64,000 bases of DNA, from contig NZ_CANMIJ010000001.1 in NCBI RefSeq assembly GCF_947497915.1, forward strand, positions 1,857,611 through 1,921,610, written 5' to 3'. The translations under genes were made by a program, and so were the position numbers. The number at the start of each line of letters is the position of its first letter. Within the stretch, counting starts at the first letter, position 1. The notes below the pieces were generated by a model. It saw only the letters and a list, made by a program, of their open reading frames with translations. It made no database searches and had not been told where the DNA came from. The DNA is from an uncultured Erythrobacter sp. Lineage in GTDB: Bacteria; Pseudomonadota; Alphaproteobacteria; Sphingomonadales; Sphingomonadaceae. This document shows positions 32,936 through 40,531 of the stretch, piece by piece.

Positions 32936-34119
32936 GTAGTTTTCTCCGGTTTAGGGACGGCTTTGGCCGCGCTGGCAGAGCGGAACCGGTTGCCGATGCC
33001 GCGCGTACGCGAGCTTGATGGATTGAGCGGCGCGACCTGACCGCCGCCTGAAGATGTGGCGTAAACTTTGGTTTCGCGAATGGTCGTAGAACCGCCGCCA
33101 GAGCCGCCATCATTCGCTGCAACAACGCTGGCTTGCGGCGCGACATTCATACGCTGCTGGGCATTGCTAATAGGTGTAGCGGCAGGCGCGGAGTAAGCCT
33201 GCGAAGCGACAGTTTGCGGAGCCGCTGGGCCTGTGCGGGCCATATCGGCGTTGGTCGGAATATCGTTAGAAGGCACAAGACCAAAGACCTGCCAGCCAGA
33301 CACCATCGTAGTCGCCACTTTCAGAGTGACGATCATGAGCGCCATATGCACCGCACCGACAAGGAAGAATGCCATGGCCGCTTGCTGATCAATCTGGCCC
33401 GGAACTGCGACCAATGCGGCCAGGATCGGCACGGCCATCTCCAGCATGATTGAGCCGCCAAGCACGGCAAGAAGCGGCGCAATAGCAAGCATTACAACGC
33501 CTTTCAGCCAACCGGTGAACAACCCGCGCGTGCCATTGAACAGCGCCAAAACTACAAAGATCGGCCCAATCGCCAATAGTAGTGCAAGACCGATGCGCGC
33601 CGTCACCAAAAGGCCAACGGTACCCAGCAGCAGCAGCATCGCGCCGATCCACATCATCCCCTCAGGCGAAAATGCGCTGATGTCGGTTGTGTCACCGCTT
33701 GCTTGCTGGACGGCGAGGAATACTACATCGAGCTTTTGCGCGAAGGTGGCAGTTGCCGACCCGTTTGATCCTGTAATTGCGCTGGCAATTTGGTCCGGTC
33801 CTGCAACGAAGAAATTATAGAAAATCGCCGAAAACGCCGCAAAACTTGTCGCAAAGCTCAGGACCAATCCCAGCGTTAGCATCCTCGGGACAAGCGCGCG
33901 GATCGACAGGTTGGTTCGGCCCAGCATCAAGCTGATGCCGAAAAACGCGACGTAGAACACCAGCAGCAATGTCAGTGCGAGGGCAAATTCGCCATCAGCG
34001 CCGAATATGCGCGAGAATGCTTGCTCGCTGACTTCGGACGCGATGCAATCCACCGCCGTCAGAGCGGCGGAAACGCCTGTGCCCATCCCTTCGGCAGCAA
34101 GATCGCAAGTCGTTGTCAT
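32932..34119 (-). CDS. virB6: VirB6/TrbL-type inner-membrane channel protein
   Basis: 395 residues with about six to seven membrane helices between 40 and 285, including LALTLLLVFYVAFFGISLMLG and TARIGLALLLAIGPIFVVLAL. The latter is the conserved Trp/Gly-flanked region of TrbL/VirB6 (followed by FNGTRGLFTGWLKG). A long soluble Ser/Gly-rich C-terminus follows (about 290-395). Overlaps virB4 and virB9 by 4 bases each. Confidence 0.88.
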   Translation of the reverse strand: MTTTCDLAAEGMGTGVSAALTAVDCIASEVSEQAFSRIFGADGEFALALTLLLVFYVAFFGISLMLGRTNLSIRALVPRMLTLGLVLSFATSFAAFSAIFYNFFVAGPDQIASAITGSNGSATATFAQKLDVVFLAVQQASGDTTDISAFSPEGMMWIGAMLLLLGTVGLLVTARIGLALLLAIGPIFVVLALFNGTRGLFTGWLKGVVMLAIAPLLAVLGGSIMLEMAVPILAALVAVPGQIDQQAAMAFFLVGAVHMALMIVTLKVATTMVSGWQVFGLVPSNDIPTNADMARTGPAAPQTVASQAYSAPAATPISNAQQRMNVAPQASVVAANDGGSGGGSTTIRETKVYATSSGGGQVAPLNPSSSRTRGIGNRFRSASAAKAVPKPEKTT

Positions 34120-36569
34120 TCAGCGGCCTGCCAAACAGGTTGCCCGTGCTCATCCACTTCCGTGGTGCCATCAGGCCATGCGTGGCCCGTAAGTGCGGGA
34201 TACCACTGCGAAGGATCATCGCCGGCTGATTCGCGCAGCAAATCAAGGCGCCGCACAGAAGCCTCACGGCCTGAAAGAACGGTCAACACCTCCGGCGCGC
34301 CTGATAGATCGAGCCGGACAACAACGCTGGCATCAGGCTGACGGACAAGGAAACAGCGGCTATGCGCAGGCAAAGTGCGGATGAGCGCCAGTTCGTGATC
34401 GGTCAGCCCAAACCCGTCGCAATAATCCTCTGGCCGGGCGCGGCTATTTGGCATGAAGATCATCGTCGCGGTTTGCTCAACCAGAGCGGTCGAAATCCGG
34501 CTTTCCAAGGCATCGCGTGCAGATTGGGTCGCAAACCCGACCAAGGCGTTGCGTTTCCGCAAAGTCTTCAACCAGTCGCGAATACGCGCCGCAAACACCT
34601 CGTCATCAAGCGCTTTCCAACCCTCATCAATCAGGATCATCGTGGGCTGACCGTCCAACCGTTCATCTATCCGATGGAACAGATACATCATCACCGGCGT
34701 ACGCAGGCGCGGATTTTCGAGCAGCTGCGTCATATCAAAGCCAAGAACACGCTGATCCAGATCAAGCTGGTCTGCCTCATTGTCGAAGAGCCACGCATGT
34801 TCGCCTGCCCCCGAACCATTGGATCCGCCAGCTTCACCGATCCACGCGCCCAACCGGTCTGCCAAATCACCGGGCTGCGGGCGGCGCGCACCGGCGAGCA
34901 ATTCCTTGAAATGGCGCAAACGGCGCAAAGTCGGCGCGTTTTGATAGGCCGCATCAACAGCCGCGCTGATCGTCGCGAATTCCTCCGGCCCATCGGCATC
35001 GAGTAGAACACCAAGCCAATCGCGTAGGAATGCTTTGTTCGATGGCGTATCTGGCAGTGAGAGCGGATTGAAGCCGGTCGGCTCGCCGGGATTGATCCGG
35101 TCATACCGCCCGCCAATGCCGCGAATAAACAGCTCTGCACCGCGATCTTTATCAAACAGGATCGTACGAGGTGTGAACTTTTGCGCCTGCGCAGCGAGGA
35201 AGTTCATCACCACTGTCTTACCAGAGCCCGATGGGCCGATGACGGAGAAATTTCCGAGGTCGCCGTGGTGGAAATTGAAGAAGAACGGTGTCGCGCTGGT
35301 CGTTTCCAGCAGAGTCACTGCATCGCCCCAATGATTGCCCGCTGACTGGCCAAGGGCGAACCCGTGAAAGCTGCCAAAGCCAGCCATATTGGCCGAGGAT
35401 ATGAGCGCGCGGCGCACCATATATTCCTCGTTACCCGGGAACTGTGCCCAGAATGCAGGCTCCAAATTGGTGTCTTCTCGTACTGCAATCGCGCCGGTAT
35501 CAGCCAAGGCCGCTCCGCATGCCGCAGTTGCATCATCCAGCCGGTTTAGCGTGCTCTCGCGCACCAACACGGTCAAATGATGATCGCCAAAGCCAACGCC
35601 GCCATTGCCCAGCGCATCGCGCGCAGCCATCATATCGGCGCGTTCTGCCGCGGCTTCCTCGTCGACGGAGCGCGACCGTCGCAGTGCAAGATCAATCCGT
35701 TCGCGCGCCGTTGTCCGCTCATTGGGCGCGTAGCTTTCAGAGACGATCATCTCGTATGGCAAACGCAGCAATCCATCGAGCAAGCCCGGCGACGTTGCCT
35801 CAGGATAGTCCTTTAATCCAAGGATCGCCGCAAATTCCGGTTCACCACTACCGCGCAATTCCATCGCATCCAGCCCGAAATTCGCGCGGCGATAGGGCAG
35901 CATATGGCCGATATCGGTGTCTTCGTGTGGACGGCGCACAGGGCGCATTTCGCCGTTGTAGATCGCCGAGAGCAATTCGAGCATTTCGGAATTGGTCCCA
36001 CCGCCCGGCGCCGAATAGTCGCCCAGCACGGTGGCACCGTATGACGAGAGCGAAGCCACAAGGCCGGTCGCCGCCGCTTTCAAGCTGCGCAGGTCTTTGT
36101 AGTCCGCTTCCAGCTCTTCCTGCCCGCGCCGGTTCCAAAATCTGGCAATACGCTCCGGCAGGCCGGTTTTGCCGCGCGCGGGGCGGCGGATCAGCGTGAC
36201 GAACTGGTCATTGATAAACAGCGATCCGCCTGCCAGTCGCTCTTTCCAGCGTGCATCGATGTGACGCGAAAGCGGGTCGGCAAATTCAGCATCTAGTTCG
36301 ACTTCAACACGGCGGCGGATCACGTGGTGATACAGCACAAACCGTGCGTCGAGCGTTGAACGCAGCATGACCTCGCGCGTTGCCGCATGGGCGTTGAGCG
36401 CGTCGGAATCCTCGGTTTCGAAGAGCAGGCCCGGCACCTGAATTGCTGTCATCACAGAGCCATCGCGCAGCAGCACAGTGCTTTCGTCGATCAGCCGCTT
36501 ATATGGCAGGCGATCGCCAGCGGGCGCTTCTTTAGCGCTCCATGCAGCCGCTCCGATCCATTTTTCCAT
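34116..36569 (-). CDS. virB4: VirB4/TrbE-type type IV secretion ATPase
   Basis: 817 residues, the size of VirB4. It has an N-terminal CagE/TrbE domain (about 10-420). The C-terminal motor domain holds Walker A GPSGSGKTVVMNFLA (about 440-454), Walker B region PTMILIDEGWKAL (about 638-650) and the arginine-finger-type LRKRNALVGFATQSARDAL segment. It energises pilin extraction and substrate transport. Its stop overlaps virB6 by 4 bases. Confidence 0.95.
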   Translation of the reverse strand: MEKWIGAAAWSAKEAPAGDRLPYKRLIDESTVLLRDGSVMTAIQVPGLLFETEDSDALNAHAATREVMLRSTLDARFVLYHHVIRRRVEVELDAEFADPLSRHIDARWKERLAGGSLFINDQFVTLIRRPARGKTGLPERIARFWNRRGQEELEADYKDLRSLKAAATGLVASLSSYGATVLGDYSAPGGGTNSEMLELLSAIYNGEMRPVRRPHEDTDIGHMLPYRRANFGLDAMELRGSGEPEFAAILGLKDYPEATSPGLLDGLLRLPYEMIVSESYAPNERTTARERIDLALRRSRSVDEEAAAERADMMAARDALGNGGVGFGDHHLTVLVRESTLNRLDDATAACGAALADTGAIAVREDTNLEPAFWAQFPGNEEYMVRRALISSANMAGFGSFHGFALGQSAGNHWGDAVTLLETTSATPFFFNFHHGDLGNFSVIGPSGSGKTVVMNFLAAQAQKFTPRTILFDKDRGAELFIRGIGGRYDRINPGEPTGFNPLSLPDTPSNKAFLRDWLGVLLDADGPEEFATISAAVDAAYQNAPTLRRLRHFKELLAGARRPQPGDLADRLGAWIGEAGGSNGSGAGEHAWLFDNEADQLDLDQRVLGFDMTQLLENPRLRTPVMMYLFHRIDERLDGQPTMILIDEGWKALDDEVFAARIRDWLKTLRKRNALVGFATQSARDALESRISTALVEQTATMIFMPNSRARPEDYCDGFGLTDHELALIRTLPAHSRCFLVRQPDASVVVRLDLSGAPEVLTVLSGREASVRRLDLLRESAGDDPSQWYPALTGHAWPDGTTEVDEHGQPVWQAAE

Positions 36570-36611
36570 AGTGCTCGGCCCTCCTTCGGGTGGCCCAGTG
36601 TTGTCTTCGCG

Positions 36612-36923
36612 TCAGGGGGTATAGCTGTTGCAGCCCCAACGCTTGTAATTCGGGATGCGCGGGCATTTCGAAACCTTGGTGATCCAAAGGTCGAAAATGC
36701 GCGGTTCACGCAGTGAAGAAAAATAGCCAATCGTATGCATTACGAGAGGCACCACCAAGAATGCGACCAGCAATAGCCCGTTTGTGATGAGCAGATTTTT
36801 GAGAATAAGAAACGCGATCGTCGTCACCATCAGATTGATGATGAAGAAATTCATCGTCACGCCCATGAACATCTGAGGTCGTGTGAGTGCGCGATGCACC
36901 GGATTTCGAACGAGATCGCTCAT
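36612..36923 (-). CDS. virB3: VirB3-type T4SS membrane protein
   Basis: 103 residues from ATG 36923. The VirB3 signature NPVHRALTRPQMFMGVTMNFF (7-27) precedes two membrane helices (about 28-43 and 47-67). It lies 8 bases after virB2 and 42 bases before virB4, the standard order. Confidence 0.9.
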   Translation of the reverse strand: MSDLVRNPVHRALTRPQMFMGVTMNFFIINLMVTTIAFLILKNLLITNGLLLVAFLVVPLVMHTIGYFSSLREPRIFDLWITKVSKCPRIPNYKRWGCNSYTP

Positions 36924-36931
36924 CGTCTTTC

Positions 36932-37252
36932 CTAAACCGCCGACTGAATGCCCGCGACGATGGTCGTCGCGCCAAACAGGATAAAAACGCCGATGATCAC
37001 AGTCGCGCCGAAACGCCAGTTCATCCGGCCCGTCAGCATCATAAAGCCAATCGCAGCTACTGCCATCACAGCAACAGTCGTCGCAACCGTGCCGAGCAAT
37101 GTACCCTGAAGCCAAAGCAGCGCATTGTTGATCGGGCCAGCACCTTGAGGATCGGCTCCTTGTGCAGAAGCCATTGCTGGCATCAGCATCATCGTTAGAA
37201 AAGCCGCAAAACGGGCAGGCATTCGAAGCAGCGATGTCATTGTGTTATCCAT
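36932..37252 (-). CDS. virB2: VirB2/TrbC-type pilin
   Basis: 106 residues. A long signal sequence (1-30, AAFLTMMLMPAMASAQ) is followed by the mature pilin, with two membrane helices (about 45-72 and 79-103) split by a short basic loop TGRMNWR. Fits TrbC/VirB2 pilins in size and layout. Confidence 0.88.
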   Translation of the reverse strand: MDNTMTSLLRMPARFAAFLTMMLMPAMASAQGADPQGAGPINNALLWLQGTLLGTVATTVAVMAVAAIGFMMLTGRMNWRFGATVIIGVFILFGATTIVAGIQSAV

Positions 37253-37290
37253 TATTCCTGTTTGATTAGATGATTGCCATGAATGCGCGA

Positions 37291-37920
37291 TTATTGCTGG
37301 GCAACCCGCGCATGGTTAGCAAGACGGCCCAAGATGGCAGCGACATAATGCCGCGTCTCGCGAATGTTTGGTATTCCCCCGGCGCGGATGACACGGCCCG
37401 GGCCCGCATTGTAAGCGGCCAGCGCCTTTTCCAGATCGCCGTCAAATGTGTTCAGCTGTTCGCGCAAATACCGCGCACCGCCTTCAAGGTTCGCCTCTGG
37501 ATCATCAGGATCAACGCCAAGGTAGCGCGCCGTCCCCGGCATCAATTGAGCAAGCCCGCGTGCGCCAGCGGGTGAAACAGCGTTTTCACGCCAGCGGCTT
37601 TCCTGCCACACCAGCGCCTCTATCAGACTGGGGCTAAGGTCATAGCGGAGCGACAGTTCTTGAACCTTTGCGGCATAGCGTGCGGGCACACCGAGTGCGG
37701 TGAGCTGGGGATTGACCGCAATGTTATCAGGAATGGCTACACCCAGCGCCTTTCGCTGAGCTTCTGTCATTTCTAGCAAAGCGGGCGCCGCCGCGGGCGT
37801 TCCGCCAGCGACCCACCGGGCGCCGTTGCTGTCAATTTCCATAACGTCAGCTTGTGCCGAAACAGCGCCAATTGCCGCCGATACAGTCACAATATATTTG
37901 CCCGCGCGAGCAAGAATCAT
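37291..37920 (-). CDS. VirB1-like lytic transglycosylase
   Basis: 209 residues from ATG 37920, at the head of the T4SS operon. A short signal peptide (about 1-24) is followed by an SLT domain. Catalytic Glu107 lies in ALVWQESRW, then AGARGLAQLMPGTARYLGV and YNAGPGRVIRAGGIPNI. It cuts peptidoglycan to let the secretion channel through. A general muramidase role cannot be excluded, but position supports VirB1. Confidence 0.88.
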   Translation of the reverse strand: MILARAGKYIVTVSAAIGAVSAQADVMEIDSNGARWVAGGTPAAAPALLEMTEAQRKALGVAIPDNIAVNPQLTALGVPARYAAKVQELSLRYDLSPSLIEALVWQESRWRENAVSPAGARGLAQLMPGTARYLGVDPDDPEANLEGGARYLREQLNTFDGDLEKALAAYNAGPGRVIRAGGIPNIRETRHYVAAILGRLANHARVAQQ

Positions 37921-38134
37921 TGCGATCCCTCCATAATCCCAAGCAATGTCTAACCTAAATGACAATGGGGTGACAGAGGCAAACCTGCGGGTCGTTAACC
38001 GGTTGCGGTAAGCGGACTTGCACCCAGAAACGCGAAACGAGCCAAGCCGGTATTCGGCGAGGCTCGTTTCGAGGGTATTATCCCGCCGCCAAGAACGCGA
38101 GCGAGGTATAATGCTGTCCGTCAACGCGTGCTTG

Positions 38135-38536
38135 TTATTCCGCCATCACCATACGGCTGCTGGGCTGACGAAATTCACCGCGATCCAACATGCTCATCGC
38201 TTTGCGAGCAAGCCGGCGTGAATCCATCTCGCTGCCATCTGCTGTTTCCAGATCAAACTCTTCGGAACTCGACATCGCTGCTTTAAACATCAAGCGCGCT
38301 TTCGCGTCATCACCTGACTGCGCATAAGCAATGCCGAGATTGATCAAAAGCGCAGGATCGTTCGGGCTTTCCTCGACTTGCTTTTCAAGCTTCAGGATCG
38401 CACTCTCACTTTCACCGCGAGCAAGCGCTTCAGAGCTAAGCTCAGTCCGCTGCGCCGATGCTTCAGACTGCTCTACTGCGCTGTCAGCTACCGGATTCGA
38501 AACCGCGAGCGCGATAGCGAAGGCTGTAAAGGTCAT
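38135..38536 (-). CDS. Small exported TPR-like protein
   Basis: 133 residues from ATG 38536, with AGGAG upstream. A signal peptide (about 1-17, MTFTAFAIALAVSNPVADS) precedes one TPR-like helix pair (about 45-83, ILKLEKQVEESPNDPALLINLGIAYAQSGDDAKARLMFKAAM). The gap 37921-38134 to the transglycosylase has no other gene. It may head the T4SS operon or stand alone; a scaffold role is possible. Confidence 0.7.
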   Translation of the reverse strand: MTFTAFAIALAVSNPVADSAVEQSEASAQRTELSSEALARGESESAILKLEKQVEESPNDPALLINLGIAYAQSGDDAKARLMFKAAMSSSEEFDLETADGSEMDSRRLARKAMSMLDRGEFRQPSSRMVMAE

Positions 38537-38862
38537 ACTCTCTCTCCTGTTTCGCGAAAAAGAAGATGACGCACTTTTCACCTTAGTGCAACAATTCTGA
38601 CATGATTTGTAATATTCTTGTCATTTTTACTTTTAACTATCTGATTTTAATATGTAATATTTATCTGAAATTTGACGGATGAGTGACGTATTTCTTGCGG
38701 TTTCGCGACACTTTGAACCCGAATTTGTCACATTCAAGAATTCCTGTTGATACCGCCTTCAAACCGTCATTCTGCACAAAACTTGTCATAAGCCACCCCT
38801 AGTTCGGCCCTCGCGAACTTCATCGCTCAATCCGATTCTCGGTTTTTAGGGGACCGCTCGCT
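38537..38862. promoter_or_regulatory. AT-rich divergent promoter region
   Basis: Unusually AT-rich gap between the TPR-like gene and the lipoprotein gene. TTGTCA occurs at 38618-38623, 38725-38730 and 38783-38788, and TGACA (the reverse strand) at 38598-38602. No classic -10/-35 pair stands out. These could be binding sites of one regulator, but the motif is short. Confidence 0.35.
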
Positions 38863-40407
38863 GTGAACAATTTTCAACGAACTCTCGTATTAAGTGTCAG
38901 CATTGTTGCTTTGGCTGGTTGCGGCGCGGACGAAATCGTCTCGCCGGGGACAAGCGGTGACATCATCATCAACAATCCATCGCCGTCACCGACACCAACC
39001 CCGACGCCAACTGGCGGCGCGACGGTTACACCTGCATCGGGCTGCCCAACGATCAACACTGCTGGCGGGCTGACCGACGCAGGCACCATCTCCGGTCCGA
39101 CCGGCGAATACCGCGTTTGCCAATTACCTTCGACATTCACCGTCAATGACAATCTGCCATTCGTGAACGGCCTGCTTTACCAAATTAGTGGCCGCGTAAA
39201 TGTCGGCACGGATCAGGGTTTTGCTAGCACCAACACCGACGTGACCCTCAATGTCGAACCGGGCGTGATCTTCTTCGCGCAGGCTGAATCGTTCCTGGTG
39301 GTCAACCGCGGCAACACAATCGAAGCAAATGGCACGGCGACTATGCCGATCGTCTGGACCAGCCGCGACAATGTTCTCGGCTTGAGCAATGACAACAGCC
39401 AGGCACAATGGGGCGGCGTCGTTCTTCTTGGCCGTGCACCCGTCTCGGATTGCTCGGATCAAACCTTCAACACAGCGGCCGCTCCCACAGCCAACCCGCA
39501 ATGCGAGCAGCAGCTAGAAGGCACTGTGGTCGCCACTCCGTTTGGCGGCACCAACAGCGCGGACAGCTCAGGCTCGTTCACCTTCAACCAGATCCGGTAT
39601 TCTGGTTTCGAACTTCAGCAATCGAACGAACTTCAGTCGCTGACGACGGGCGGCACCGGATCGGGCACGACGATCTCCAACCTCTTGTCATTCAACAGCT
39701 CGGATGATGGTGTCGAATTCTTCGGCGGATCGGTTAATGTCAAAGACTTGGCGGTGATTGGCGCATCGGACGATTCTCTGGATGTCGATTCTGGCGCCCA
39801 AGCGAACGTCGAAAACGTTCTGGTGGTGCAGCGATCCGGCACAGGTGACAGTCTGATCGAGTTCGACTCGCCAGACGATCTCGCTGACGGCACACCGGGC
39901 AACGCTCTTCCGCAAAGCCGCCTGCAAGTGAACGGCTTCACGTTCATCCAACGCTCCTCTTCGTCTTCACAGGCAATCCGTGCACGCGGCGGCCCGGCTC
40001 TGGGGCTTAGCAATGGCGTGATCGACGTGGATAGCGCCGATGACGTCTGCATCCGCATTGATGAGCAAATCACGCTCAATTCGATCATCGGTTTTGACAC
40101 GCTGCTGTGTGACGGTGTGAACCGACCGGTTCGCGGTTCCTCGGGTGTCTCCGATGCCGAAGTTCAAGCGGTCGCCGACGCTGGTACGAACAACACCCTC
40201 ACTGGATCACTGACGCTGACGGGCACATTCCTCAACGGAGCGACCGAAAGCGGCGTACCGGTGTTTGATGCGACAGCGCGCTCCAGCTTCTTCACTGCTC
40301 GGGCCGAAATCGGTGTGACTGACGTATTCGGCGATTGGACGTGCAACTCGTCCACCGTCGATTTCGGCAGCGCAACCGGCGATTGCACTTCGTTGCCGGT
40401 CTACTGA
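38863..40407 (+). CDS. Surface lipoprotein with beta-helix-type repeats
   Basis: 514 residues from GTG 38863. Lipoprotein signal with lipobox LAGC, Cys20. A Pro/Thr linker (about 38-57) follows. The rest has recurring motifs such as QWGGVVLLGRAPV, NQIRYSGFEL, NSSDDGVEFFGGSVNVKDLAVIGASDDSLDVDSGA, typical of parallel beta-helix lipoproteins; their WGG..G.AP and DDGxEFFGG signatures I recall from Bacteroidota and proteobacteria. It is followed by a TonB-dependent receptor, so it may present a substrate to that receptor. Substrate unknown. Confidence 0.75.
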   Translation: MNNFQRTLVLSVSIVALAGCGADEIVSPGTSGDIIINNPSPSPTPTPTPTGGATVTPASGCPTINTAGGLTDAGTISGPTGEYRVCQLPSTFTVNDNLPFVNGLLYQISGRVNVGTDQGFASTNTDVTLNVEPGVIFFAQAESFLVVNRGNTIEANGTATMPIVWTSRDNVLGLSNDNSQAQWGGVVLLGRAPVSDCSDQTFNTAAAPTANPQCEQQLEGTVVATPFGGTNSADSSGSFTFNQIRYSGFELQQSNELQSLTTGGTGSGTTISNLLSFNSSDDGVEFFGGSVNVKDLAVIGASDDSLDVDSGAQANVENVLVVQRSGTGDSLIEFDSPDDLADGTPGNALPQSRLQVNGFTFIQRSSSSSQAIRARGGPALGLSNGVIDVDSADDVCIRIDEQITLNSIIGFDTLLCDGVNRPVRGSSGVSDAEVQAVADAGTNNTLTGSLTLTGTFLNGATESGVPVFDATARSSFFTARAEIGVTDVFGDWTCNSSTVDFGSATGDCTSLPVY

Positions 40408-40431
40408 TCCGGCGGGATAAATATCGAAGGG

Positions 40432-40457
40432 GGCACAGCGCGGAATTGCGCGGTGCC
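40432..40457 (+). promoter_or_regulatory. Intercistronic hairpin between lipoprotein and receptor
   Basis: GGCAC-a-GCGC pairs with GCGC-g-GTGCC, and flanking GAAGG/CCTTC can extend it. No T-run follows, so it is more likely an mRNA-stability or partial-termination element that sets the lipoprotein to receptor ratio. Confidence 0.4.
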
Positions 40458-40531
40458 TCCTTCCCCAGTTTTACCTTTGGGCCAATTGGCTCTCCGTTTT
40501 TCAAGACCTAAAATTGAAGGGGTCTCGTAAT

